Assembly (NCBI GenBank): GCA_021323675.1
Contig: JAJPKP010000017.1
Coordinates: forward strand, 79,091-143,090
Source of the DNA: Pseudomonadota bacterium
GTDB lineage: Bacteria > Desulfobacterota > Binatia > Binatales > Binataceae
Direction of reading: 5' to 3'
DNA: 64,000 bases
Of this stretch, positions 53,197 to 61,281 are shown one piece after another; positions within the stretch are counted from its first letter, which is position 1; each line of letters starts with the position of its first letter. Under the pieces are notes generated by a model. That model was not told the DNA's origin. It ran no database searches and saw only the letters and a program-made list of their open reading frames with translations. The translations under genes and the position numbers were made by a program.

Positions 53197-53225
53197 ATTA
53201 AACTCTCCGGGAGCACCCAAATCAA
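53197..53225 (-). promoter_or_regulatory. predicted sigma-70 promoter of parAB
   Basis: On the minus strand TTGATT (-35, 53220-53225) and TTTAAT (-10, 53197-53202) are separated by exactly 17 nt. The -10 matches five of six consensus bases. Transcription would start near 53190, just before parS1. Confidence 0.5.
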
Positions 53226-53277
53226 AGCATCCCGTTCTTTCTTTTCACAGGAGCGCGGATCGCAAGGGAATTTCCGC

Positions 53278-53967
53278 CTAGCGCTTGCGCATAACGATCA
53301 GAACCCGCCTGGCGGATTCGATGCCGCGCGGCACCTCGTATTCATAGCGCTCCGGATAGGCCAACCCCGCTCTTTCCGCCCGCGCCAGATTGATCGCCTG
53401 CTCGGGGTTCGCCCATAGGATGGCGCTGGCATCCTTCCGCAGCACGCGGCCCATAACCTCGAATCCTTCTTCGCCGACCGCGCGCGATGTTACAGTGTCG
53501 AGCCCGCTCTCGATTGTTTCCGCCGACGCCCGGGCGCATCGGACCGAAACGTTGCGCAGTTCCATCCGCGCTGCCGCCACGGAGAGAAAACTCGCCCGCT
53601 TTCGGCGCGCCTCGACCAGAGTGAAATCGGCGTCGATGGCGGCGGCCAGGACGAGCCCGGGAAATCCTGCGCCACTGCCAAGGTCCAGCACCCGGGAACC
53701 CGGGGTGAAGAGCGGCCTCGATGGAACCGCGAAGAGCGGGGCGAGGCTGTCGATAATATGGAAGGTGAGTTCGTCGGGGTTGTCAGGATGAGCCGTCAGG
53801 TTGACGTGCGACCCCCAGGTGACGAGCTCTTCGACGAAGCGCGAGATTCTGTTGAAAAAGAGCGGCGCGAGTTTGCACGCCTCCAGCATCGAAGCAGCTC
53901 GCACCGACTCACACACTTCGGCTGCGACGTTTTCGGAAGTATGCGCTTCGATCTCGCGACGTTTCAC
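53278..53967 (-). CDS. rsmG: 16S rRNA (guanine527-N7)-methyltransferase RsmG
   Basis: A 229-residue SAM-dependent methyltransferase (GidB). LFTPGSRVLDLGSGAGFPGLVLAAAIDADFTLVEARRKRASFLSVAAARMELRNVSVRCARA is the SAM-binding fold; VTSRAVGEEGFEVMGRVLRKDASAILW follows. The best start is GTG 53967, inside parS2, eight bp after the mnmG stop, without a ribosome-binding site; ATG 53889 would lose the conserved-looking N-terminus only in part. Translation is likely coupled to mnmG. Confidence 0.93.
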   Translation of the reverse strand: MKRREIEAHTSENVAAEVCESVRAASMLEACKLAPLFFNRISRFVEELVTWGSHVNLTAHPDNPDELTFHIIDSLAPLFAVPSRPLFTPGSRVLDLGSGAGFPGLVLAAAIDADFTLVEARRKRASFLSVAAARMELRNVSVRCARASAETIESGLDTVTSRAVGEEGFEVMGRVLRKDASAILWANPEQAINLARAERAGLAYPERYEYEVPRGIESARRVLIVMRKR

Positions 53968-53977
53968 GTGAAACGTC
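53958..53977. promoter_or_regulatory. parS: parS site 2, at the mnmG-rsmG junction
   Basis: GACGTTTCACGTGAAACGTC is a perfect 20-bp palindrome containing the 14-bp parS core. It reaches into the mnmG stop codon on one side and contains the rsmG GTG start codon at its centre. The two parS sites are 790 bp apart. Confidence 0.95.
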
Positions 53978-55853
53978 AGTCCGCTGCGGCGGTTCGGTCG
54001 CGACCAGCTTTGATATGGACGGCGAGAATCGAGACTGCGGCAGGCGTTATCCCCGGCATCCGCGCCGCCTGCCCGAGCGATTGGGGCCGCGATGCCGACA
54101 GGCGCTCGCGAACTTCGGTCGAGAGACCTCGTACACTGCGAAAATCAACCCATTCCGGAATAGCGGTCTCTTCCAGCCGTTTGAACCGCTCGATCGCCTC
54201 GGTCTGGCGGCGCACGTAGCCGTCGTACTTGATATCGACTTCCAGTTCCGCCGCCTCGTCGAAGTCCAAGACCGGCTCGATCTCCGCCATCTCGAGCACA
54301 TCGCGATAAGACACTTCGGGGCGCTTAAGGATTTCGAGCGCACGAGTGGACTGCGATATCTGCGCTGATTCGCATCCGGCCAGGCGAGCGTTGACAGCGT
54401 CGCTCGCCGGAACCAAGGTCGTCCGCAGCCGCTCGATTTCAGCGGCAACGCGCGCGGCCTTGTCGCGAACGCGATCGCCCGCGCGCGAGTCGAGCAATCC
54501 GAGCCGCTCGCCGATCGGAGACAATCGGCGGTCGGCATTGTCCTCGCGCAGAACCAGGCGATATTCCGCTCGCGACGTAAACATCCGATACGGCTCTCCG
54601 CCAATTCCGCGCGTTACGAGGTCGTCGATCATCACGCCGATATAGGCCTCGTCGCGCCTGAGAACGAGCGGCGCTTCACCGCGCACCTCGAGGGCAGCGT
54701 TGATTCCCGCGATCAGCCCCTGCGCTCCGGCCTCCTCATAGCCCGTCGTCCCGTTGATTTGCCCCGCGAAAAAAAGCCCGCGCACCAGCCGCGTCTCCAG
54801 GCTCGGATAGAGCTGAGTCGGATCGGAGAAGTCATATTCGATTGCGTAGCCCGGCCGCATGATTTCGGCCTGCTCCAGCCCCCTGATCGACCGCACCATC
54901 GCGATTTGCACATCCAGTGGGAGGCTGGTCGAAAGACCGTTTGGATAAACCTCGACAGTGTCGCGTCCTTCCGGCTCGAGGAAAATCTGATGGCGCTCCT
55001 TGTCTCCAAAGCGCATCACCTTGTCCTCGACCGAAGGGCAGTAACGCGGTCCACGGCTCTTGATGACGCCCGAGTACATCGGAGAGCGATCGATTCCGCC
55101 GCGGATTATCTCGTGAGTGCGGGCGTTCGTGTGCGTCAGATAGCAGGGAATCTGCGATTGGACGATACGCTCGGTCCGGAACGAGAACGGCGGCGGGGGC
55201 TCGTCGCCATACTGGATCTCCAAGCTGGAATAGTCGATGGTGCGAGAATCGAGGCGCGGGCAGGTTCCGGTCTTCAGGCGTCCGATTCTGAAGCCCAATT
55301 TCGCTAAATCTTCGCTCAAACCCATCGCGGCAAAATCGCCCGCGCGGCCTGCCGAATAGTTTTTGAGCCCGATATGGACGAGTCCCTTTAGGAAGGTTCC
55401 GGTGGTGAGAACTACGGTCGCGGCCTCGAAGACCTCGCCGATTTGGGTTTCGACGCCCCGTACGCGCCCATCCTCGACGATCAACCTTTCGACACTGCCT
55501 TGGCGGACGGCGAGATCGGCGGTCGTCTCAAGGACGCGCTTGCTGCGCGCACGATAGGCGGCCTTGTCGGCTTGGGCGCGGCGGGCGCGGACGGCGGGTC
55601 CTTTGCGCGTATTGAGGAAACGGAACTGAATTCCGGTTTCATCGATCGCAAGTCCCATCTCGCCGCCGAGCGCGTCCATCTCGCGCACGAGATGGCCTTT
55701 GCCGATTCCGCCGATCGCCGGATTGCAGGACATCTGACCGATATGATCGAGGTTGAGCGTAAGCATCAGCGTCCGCGCGCCCATCCGCGCCGCGGCCAGC
55801 GATGCCTCGATACCGGCGTGCCCGGCACCGACCACGATCACGTCGTACTTCAT
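53976..55853 (-). CDS. mnmG: tRNA uridine-5-carboxymethylaminomethyl modification enzyme MnmG (GidA)
   Basis: A 625-residue FAD protein that with MnmE modifies U34 of several tRNAs. VIVVGAGHAGIEASLAAARMGARTLMLTLNLDHIGQMSCNPAIGGIGKGHLVREMDALGGEMG is the FAD site; also CPRLDSRTIDYS, GPRYCPSVEDKVMRF, QINGTTGYEEAGAQGLIAGINAAL and FTSRAEYRLVLREDNADRRL. Length matches the family. ATG 55853 has a weak ribosome-binding site. 130 bp after mnmE, same strand. Confidence 0.96.
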   Translation of the reverse strand: MKYDVIVVGAGHAGIEASLAAARMGARTLMLTLNLDHIGQMSCNPAIGGIGKGHLVREMDALGGEMGLAIDETGIQFRFLNTRKGPAVRARRAQADKAAYRARSKRVLETTADLAVRQGSVERLIVEDGRVRGVETQIGEVFEAATVVLTTGTFLKGLVHIGLKNYSAGRAGDFAAMGLSEDLAKLGFRIGRLKTGTCPRLDSRTIDYSSLEIQYGDEPPPPFSFRTERIVQSQIPCYLTHTNARTHEIIRGGIDRSPMYSGVIKSRGPRYCPSVEDKVMRFGDKERHQIFLEPEGRDTVEVYPNGLSTSLPLDVQIAMVRSIRGLEQAEIMRPGYAIEYDFSDPTQLYPSLETRLVRGLFFAGQINGTTGYEEAGAQGLIAGINAALEVRGEAPLVLRRDEAYIGVMIDDLVTRGIGGEPYRMFTSRAEYRLVLREDNADRRLSPIGERLGLLDSRAGDRVRDKAARVAAEIERLRTTLVPASDAVNARLAGCESAQISQSTRALEILKRPEVSYRDVLEMAEIEPVLDFDEAAELEVDIKYDGYVRRQTEAIERFKRLEETAIPEWVDFRSVRGLSTEVRERLSASRPQSLGQAARMPGITPAAVSILAVHIKAGRDRTAAAD

Positions 55854-55983
55854 GGCTGGAAGCGAGATTATCGCGCAGGCAGGACAGGGAGCAAAGTAGC
55901 CGGGAATCGGCAGATCACGCAGATTTCACCGGTTCAGGATTCTGGAATCTCTGCCGGTGGAATCTGTGCCATCCGGGTATTTC

Positions 55984-57363
55984 TTATTTCCCGATGCAGA
56001 ACTCGCTGAAGATTTTGTCCAGGACGTCTTCGCTGGTGACCTCGCCGGTGATTGCGCCCAAAGCATCGGCCGCGGCAGCGATATCGACCGCGACGATCTC
56101 GGGCGGCATCGCACGCAGCGCGCTTTGGCGGGCGGCCTTGAGCGATCGAATTGCGGCGGCGAGCGAGTCGCGATGGCGTTGGCGGGAAATCGCGACTTCG
56201 TTTTCCGCGCCCGGCCCCGCGATCGCATCGATTGCCCGCATCAGCTCGTCGCGCAGTCGCGCGATGCCGTCGCCGGTCAGCGCCGACATCGCGATTACCG
56301 GCATCGCGATTCCCTTGTCGCGAATTTCCGCGATCGAAATGCGCGCGGGCAGATCGCTCTTGTTCAGCACGGCAACGCCGGCGCGCTCGCGGCATAGCGC
56401 GATGATCCCGGCGTCATCCGAATCGAGCGGACGCGACGAATCGAAAACGGCGATCAGCAGATCGGCCTCCGCAACCGAATGCCGAGTGCGCTCGATTCCG
56501 AGCCGTTCGACTTCGTCGCGGCCCTCGCGCAGGCCGGCGGTGTCGAGAATGGTGAGCGGAATCGCGCCGAGTTGAACGGTGTCTTCGATCACATCGCGCG
56601 TCGTGCCCGGAATATCGGTCACGATCGCGCGATCGGTTCCCAGCAAAAGATTGAGCAGACTTGATTTGCCGGCATTGGGCTTGCCGATAATCGCCGCGCG
56701 CGCGCCTTCTCGCGCGATGCGGCCGCGCGCGAAGCTGTCATGCAGAATCGCGACGTCGGCGATGACGCGCTCGATCTCCGCGGCCATCTCGGGTCGAGAC
56801 GGCAGGCGGATGTCTTCATCGGAGAAATCAATCTCCGCCTCCAGATGCGCCCGCACCCCGATCACCTGCTCGCGCAGGCCGCGCACCTTGTCCGCCAGCA
56901 CGCCCGAGAGCTGCGCCAATGCCTGCCGCAATCCAGCCTCGCCGCGCGCTTCGACCAGGTCCGCGACCGCTTCGGCTTCGGTGAGATCCATCCTGCCGTT
57001 GAGAAATGCGCGACGCGTGAACTCACCCGCCTCCGCCATCCGAGCCCCGCGCGCGATCGCGAGGCTGAGGACGCGCCGGACCAGGAACGCTCCGCCGTGA
57101 AGCTGCAACTCGGCAACATCTTCGCCGGTGAGGCTGGCGGGAGCGCGCATGACAAAGGCGAGCGCGCGGTCGAGATGCGCTCCGGTGTCTGGCTCGATTA
57201 CCTCACCCAGGTAGATTCGGCGATGCTCGAGCTCTCCGCGATGCCGCGGCTTCCAGATCGCGCGGAGAATCTCCACTGCTTTGGGACCGGAAAGCCGAAT
57301 GATCGCGACGGCGCCGGTTCCGGCCGGAGTCACTGGGGCAACGATCGTGTCGCTAACATACAT
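55984..57363 (-). CDS. mnmE: tRNA modification GTPase MnmE (TrmE)
   Basis: A 459-residue protein. The N-terminal formyl-THF domain starts MYVSDTIVAPVTPAGTGAVAIIRLSG; AELQLHGGAFLVRRVLSLAIARGARMAEAGEFTRRAFLNGRMDLTEAEAVADLV follows. The G domain has P-loop IIGKPNAGKSSLLNLLLG, TDIPGTTRDVIEDTV, DTAGLREGRDEVERLG and NKSD; the protein ends with CIGK, the catalytic Cys. ATG 57363 preferred over a long non-conserved extension to 57588. Divergent from rpmH. Confidence 0.96.
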   Translation of the reverse strand: MYVSDTIVAPVTPAGTGAVAIIRLSGPKAVEILRAIWKPRHRGELEHRRIYLGEVIEPDTGAHLDRALAFVMRAPASLTGEDVAELQLHGGAFLVRRVLSLAIARGARMAEAGEFTRRAFLNGRMDLTEAEAVADLVEARGEAGLRQALAQLSGVLADKVRGLREQVIGVRAHLEAEIDFSDEDIRLPSRPEMAAEIERVIADVAILHDSFARGRIAREGARAAIIGKPNAGKSSLLNLLLGTDRAIVTDIPGTTRDVIEDTVQLGAIPLTILDTAGLREGRDEVERLGIERTRHSVAEADLLIAVFDSSRPLDSDDAGIIALCRERAGVAVLNKSDLPARISIAEIRDKGIAMPVIAMSALTGDGIARLRDELMRAIDAIAGPGAENEVAISRQRHRDSLAAAIRSLKAARQSALRAMPPEIVAVDIAAAADALGAITGEVTSEDVLDKIFSEFCIGK

Positions 57364-57727
57364 CCAAAGAAACCGCGCGTTGAGCCACTGGCGGAGACTC
57401 CGAGCTGCCTGCTTCGGAAGGCACGATACCCTGGAGAATCCGGCGTCCTCGCAGCCGCACCGTAACATCGGTGGCGATTTAAGTGGAGGTGAGCAGTGAG
57501 CAAGCACACATGCCTTGTGAATCAGTTTGTCGAAACTTGGAAATCGTTCCCGTAACACCCACCGGTCTTGGGGCGCAGAGGCAGGCAATTCCCGGCGCTT
57601 GCCCCGGCCGCCTCAGTATGGTTCGATGACAGGCTATCTCTGCGAGAAATTCTGGCGTAAAATCACGATCTTTTGAGAACCCAACACCCCGGGGCCAGTG
57701 CCCGGGCATAGATAAAATTGGCCGCTG
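57364..57727. other. 364-bp divergent intergenic region between mnmE and rpmH
   Basis: This gap separates two origin-type operons reading away from each other. I see no DnaA box (TTATCCACA or close) and no AT-rich unwinding tract, so it is not an obvious oriC. It contains a TAAAAT (57658-57663) that could be a -10 for rpmH without a good -35, a G/C-rich stem near 57690-57705, and a 19-codon frame starting GTG 57496 seven nt after GGAGG. Promoters for both operons must lie here. Confidence 0.6.
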
Positions 57728-57886
57728 ATGAAAAGGACCTACCAGCCTCACAATCGCCGACGCAAACGAACCCACGGCTTTATGGCCCGGATGGCGACGC
57801 CCGGAGGGCGCAAGGTGCTCAAGCGCCGGCGCGCAAAGGGACGCAAACGCCTGACAATCTCCATCCCGCCGAAGCAGCCCGGCTAA
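57728..57886 (+). CDS. rpmH: 50S ribosomal protein L34
   Basis: A 52-residue basic protein starting [42 protein letters not shown], unmistakably L34, with an eight-residue tail [12 protein letters not shown] 57728 without a Shine-Dalgarno sequence. The whole gene is overlapped, in another frame, by the open frame that leads into rnpA. Directly upstream of rnpA as in nearly all bacteria. Confidence 0.98.
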   Translation: MKRTYQPHNRRRKRTHGFMARMATPGGRKVLKRRRAKGRKRLTISIPPKQPG

Positions 57887-57927
57887 GCCGGCGCCGCTCG
57901 CCGCAAAGCTTCTCAGCCGCAGATCGG

Positions 57928-58254
57928 TTGCATCGCAGCGCCGAGTTCCTCCGGCTGCAGCGCAAGGGAGTGCGTGTCCAGAGCGGACACTTCGTGCTGT
58001 ATGCGGGAAAGCTTGGCGACAAAACGCGGCAGCGGCTCGGAATAACGGTATCGCGCCGAATCGGTAATGCCATCGTGAGAAATCGCCTCAAACGCCGCGT
58101 CAGGGAATGCTTCCGGCTCGGTCTGCGCGATCGGCTTCCGGACGGAATCTCGATGGTCGTGATTGCGCTGGCCGGATCGGCCGACCTTGAAACCCGCGCT
58201 ATCAACGGCGAGCTTGCGGCTGCTACCTTGAAGCTCGTGGCGAAACTTAAGTGA
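57928..58254 (+). CDS. rnpA: ribonuclease P protein component
   Basis: The conserved RnpA core reads RLHRSAEFLRLQRKGVRVQSGHFVLYAG...QRLGITVSRRIGNAIVRNRLKRRVRECFRLGLRDRLPDG, with the RNR box that binds RNase P RNA. The start is uncertain. TTG 57928 cuts the family's first residues (the DRLHR segment starts just before it), and no ATG or GTG exists closer. The frame stays open back to TTG 57718, ten nt before rpmH, which would give a 178-residue protein that contains all of rpmH in another frame. GTGA overlap with yidD. Confidence 0.9.
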   Translation: MHRSAEFLRLQRKGVRVQSGHFVLYAGKLGDKTRQRLGITVSRRIGNAIVRNRLKRRVRECFRLGLRDRLPDGISMVVIALAGSADLETRAINGELAAATLKLVAKLK

Positions 58255-58583
58255 CGGCGATGAATCCGAAGCTGGGCTCGAACCCTTGTCCGCCACAGGA
58301 AGTGAGACCATCGGGCTTCGCCTCTCGGCTGGGAGCGGGGGTGAAGCTGGTGCCGCGCTTGCTCGGAATTGTCGCGCTCTCGCTCTATCGCCTTGTGTTT
58401 TCGCCAATCCTCCACTCGATGACAGGCTCGGCGTGCCGTTTTGAGCCGTCGTGCTCCCGCTTCGCTTCGGAAGCTGTTCGCGAGCATGGTCTGCTGCGTG
58501 GAGGAATGATGGCTGTGCGCCGGCTTGCGCGATGCCATCCGTTGGGCGGCCACGGTTTCGATCCGGTTCCGGCGAAAAGGTAA
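58251..58583 (+). CDS. yidD: membrane protein insertion efficiency factor YidD
   Basis: A 110-residue protein with the YidD core LGIVALSLYRLVFSPILHSMTGSACRFEPSCSRFASEAVREHGLLRGGMMAVRRLARCHPLGGHGFDPVP, whose three conserved Cys are present. The N-terminal 30 residues are an unusual low-conservation extension. Start GTG 58251 overlaps the rnpA stop, or ATG 58260. Works with YidC at the inner membrane. Confidence 0.93.
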   Translation: MTAMNPKLGSNPCPPQEVRPSGFASRLGAGVKLVPRLLGIVALSLYRLVFSPILHSMTGSACRFEPSCSRFASEAVREHGLLRGGMMAVRRLARCHPLGGHGFDPVPAKR

Positions 58584-58601
58584 CGCTGAGGAAGGATTTT
58601 T

Positions 58602-60281
58602 TTGGACACTAATCGCGTACTGCTCGCCGTTATCCTTTCGCTGGGCCTGATCTTTCTCTACCAGGAACTGGTACTGAAGCGGATGGCGCCGCCTTCTCCG
58701 CAGGCGTTCAAGTCCGCCAGGCAGAGTCCCGCCGCGCTTCCTTCCGCATCCACCCCCGCCCCGAGCATCGCGAGCACCCAGGCGCCGCCTTCGATTCCCG
58801 CGCCGGTTACAGCCGCGGGCGCGCTTCAGCCCGCGGGTGTGGCGGGGCCGGAACGGCTGCTCACGGTCGAGACCGACAAATTCGTCGCCAGGATCACTTC
58901 GCGGGGCGGGCGAATTCGCAGCTTTCGCCTGAAGCATTACCTCGAGACCGCGGCGCCTGACAGCGGATGGTACGAGATGGTGCCGCAGGCGGGGGAGTTT
59001 GTGCTTCCGCTGGGAGCGATCGTGACGCGCGGCGATGAAGTGTTGAACGACTCCGCGCTGGAATACACGACTTCCGCACCCGACAACACGACGATCGCCG
59101 CGGACGAAGGCGCGAAGCTGGTGATGGAAGCGCATGCCGCCGACGGCACTACCATCCAGAAGACGCTGAATTTTCACGGCGACAGTTACGCAATCGCAGC
59201 CGACGTCAGCATCAGCGGAGGGCCCCACAACGACGCGATCGGACTTGCGCTCAGCCAGCCGCTGGGAGCGCACGAGGGCTACTACGACATTCCGGAACTG
59301 CAGGCGGACGTGGCGGGCAAGGTGATGGTCGAGGCGGAGAAGGCATTGCGCAAGGGAGTCGCCCCGGTCGCCGGCAATATCACCTATGCCGGTTTTGGCG
59401 ATCGCTATTTTCTCACCGCCTATCTGCCCGCGAGTCCCAATGTAGGGACGCTGATGATGACGTTCTCAGGCGATCAGGCGCTGGCGCGGATGCTGTTTTC
59501 GGGGAGCGATCATCTGAACGCGCGGATTTACATGGGCCCCAAGAAGCTCGAGGCGCTCGAAGCGGTCGATCCGGCCCTGCAGAAATCGATTGATTTCGGA
59601 TGGACGGGGCTGCTGGCTATCATTTTTCTGCGCGCGCTCAAGATGTTCCATCAGATCGCGCCCAACTACGGATGGGATATCATCCTGGTTACGGTCGCGC
59701 TCAGGCTGATGATGCTGCCGATATCGATCAAGAGCCAGCGCTCGATGATGCGCATGCAGCGGCTGCAACCGCAGATGGAGCGTCTGCGCGAGCGCTTCAA
59801 GGACGACCAGGAGCGCCTGCAGCGCGAGATGGTCGATCTCTACAAGCGCAACCACGTGAACCCGGTCGGCGGATGCCTGCCGATGCTGCTGCAGCTGCCG
59901 ATTTTCATCGGATTGTACGAGGCGTTGCTCAATTCGGTCGAACTGCGCCACGCGCCGTTCATCTGGTGGATCAAGGACCTGTCCGCGCCCGATTGTCTGC
60001 CGGTGTCGTGGATGCCGCAGTTGCCGTTCATCCACTGCCATGGAATTCCGGTGCTGGTGCTGGCGATGGGGGCAAGCACGTTCTTCCAGCAATGGATGAC
60101 TCCGACATCGCCGGATCCCAACCAGCAGCGGATGATGATGCTGACGCCGATAATCTTCACGGTGATGTTCGTGAACTTTCCGGCCGGGCTCTCGCTTTAC
60201 TATTTCGCCTCGAATGTGCTGGGTGTTGTCCAGCAGGTCTTTCTCAACCGAGAATTCAAAAACAGTCCTGTTACCGCATGA
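58602..60281 (+). CDS. yidC: membrane protein insertase YidC
   Basis: A 559-residue Gram-negative-type YidC: N-terminal helix RVLLAVILSLGLIFLYQEL, a Pro/Ala-rich linker, the periplasmic P1 domain (about 80-320), then the insertase core NYGWDIILVTVALRLMMLPISIKSQRSMMRMQRLQPQMERLRERFKDDQERLQREMVDLYKRNHVNPVGGCLPMLLQLPIFIGLYEAL with the conserved groove Arg. The large P1 domain indicates an outer-membrane organism. TTG start after GAGGAAGGA. Overlaps jag by four bases. Confidence 0.96.
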   Translation: MDTNRVLLAVILSLGLIFLYQELVLKRMAPPSPQAFKSARQSPAALPSASTPAPSIASTQAPPSIPAPVTAAGALQPAGVAGPERLLTVETDKFVARITSRGGRIRSFRLKHYLETAAPDSGWYEMVPQAGEFVLPLGAIVTRGDEVLNDSALEYTTSAPDNTTIAADEGAKLVMEAHAADGTTIQKTLNFHGDSYAIAADVSISGGPHNDAIGLALSQPLGAHEGYYDIPELQADVAGKVMVEAEKALRKGVAPVAGNITYAGFGDRYFLTAYLPASPNVGTLMMTFSGDQALARMLFSGSDHLNARIYMGPKKLEALEAVDPALQKSIDFGWTGLLAIIFLRALKMFHQIAPNYGWDIILVTVALRLMMLPISIKSQRSMMRMQRLQPQMERLRERFKDDQERLQREMVDLYKRNHVNPVGGCLPMLLQLPIFIGLYEALLNSVELRHAPFIWWIKDLSAPDCLPVSWMPQLPFIHCHGIPVLVLAMGASTFFQQWMTPTSPDPNQQRMMMLTPIIFTVMFVNFPAGLSLYYFASNVLGVVQQVFLNREFKNSPVTA

Positions 60282-61192
60282 GCACCAACGAACCAATCGA
60301 AATATCAGCCGCAAGTGTGGACGAAGCTATCAAGCAGGCGCTCGAGCAGCTTGGCGCGCAGGAAGACGACGTGGTCATAGAAGTGCTCGCCACGCCGCGA
60401 TCGGGCGTGCTCGGGCTGGGAGCGCGCCAGGCGCGAGTGCGCGTCACGCGCCGCGCCGTGGCAACCTCGGGCGTGCAGTCCCCACCGCCTGCTTCTCCTC
60501 CCGAACGCCGCGAGCGCCCACCGCAACAGGCGCGTCCGGAGCCGCAGGCGGCCGAACCCGCCGACAGCGAAGAGTCCGAGGAAAACAGCCAGCCCGAGCG
60601 CAAGCCGGCGGACCTCGAACAGCTCACCACCGAGGCAAGCGCCGTGCTGGGGCAGATACTCGAGCTGATGGGCGAGAAGGCGGAGGTGGTCAGGTCCGAT
60701 GGCGATCCCGATTCGGTCGAACTCGAGATCAAGGGCGACGGCTCCGGGATTCTCATCGGACGTCACGGCCAGACGCTCGATGCGCTCGAATACCTGGTGA
60801 ACCGGATCGTGGCGCGGCGAATCCGCGACGCGGCGCCGGTCGTGCTTGAAACCGAGTCCTACCGGGCGCGCCGCCGCCAGCAGCTCCATCGGATGGCGCT
60901 GTCGATGGGCGAGCGGGCCAAACGCGACCATCGATCGGTCACGCTCGACCCGATGCCGCCGCGCGACCGCCGCGTGATTCATCTCGCGCTCAAGGACGAC
61001 CCGATGCTGACCACGCGGTCGTCAGGCGACGGCTTTTTGCGTTCGATCGAAATCGTGCCGGCGGGCGGGGGCGGCAGCCCGCGCCGCGAGCGCGGAGGCG
61101 AGGGCCGCGGCCGCAAGCGCGAGCGACAGAACCGCCAGGAGGCCGTCGGCGAGCAGGGCGGCTTCAAGCACGGCCAGAAGCGCATCGTGTAG
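60278..61192 (+). CDS. jag: RNA-binding protein Jag/KhpB
   Basis: A 304-residue protein: N-terminal Jag domain (EISAASVDEAIKQALEQLGAQEDDVVIEVLATPRSGVLGLGARQARVRV), a Pro/Glu linker (about 65-110), a KH domain with GRHGQTLDALEYLVNRI as the RNA-gripping loop, an R3H domain (YRARRRQQLHRMALSMGERAKRDHRSVTLDPMPPRDRRVIHLAL), and a basic Gly/Arg-rich C-terminus. ATGA overlap with yidC. The R3H domain binds single-stranded nucleic acid. Confidence 0.94.
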   Translation: MSTNEPIEISAASVDEAIKQALEQLGAQEDDVVIEVLATPRSGVLGLGARQARVRVTRRAVATSGVQSPPPASPPERRERPPQQARPEPQAAEPADSEESEENSQPERKPADLEQLTTEASAVLGQILELMGEKAEVVRSDGDPDSVELEIKGDGSGILIGRHGQTLDALEYLVNRIVARRIRDAAPVVLETESYRARRRQQLHRMALSMGERAKRDHRSVTLDPMPPRDRRVIHLALKDDPMLTTRSSGDGFLRSIEIVPAGGGGSPRRERGGEGRGRKRERQNRQEAVGEQGGFKHGQKRIV

Positions 61193-61209
61193 CGCAAACC
61201 CTCGGGAAG

Positions 61210-61237
61210 CGGCTGCGCCGACCTGCCCGCGCAGCCG
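61210..61237 (+). terminator. terminator-like hairpin after jag
   Basis: CGGCTGCGC (61210-61218) and GCGCAGCCG (61229-61237) pair perfectly over 9 bp just beyond jag. No U-tract; lies between convergent jag and the hydrolase gene, so may serve both. Confidence 0.45.
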
Positions 61238-61281
61238 GTTGCGGAACCGCCCCGCGCGGAAGAACGCCAGTTAACTGCCGG

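Noticed and set aside
57364..57727. oriC candidate
   Set aside because: Position fits, but no DnaA boxes or AT-rich unwinding element could be seen; kept only as an intergenic description.
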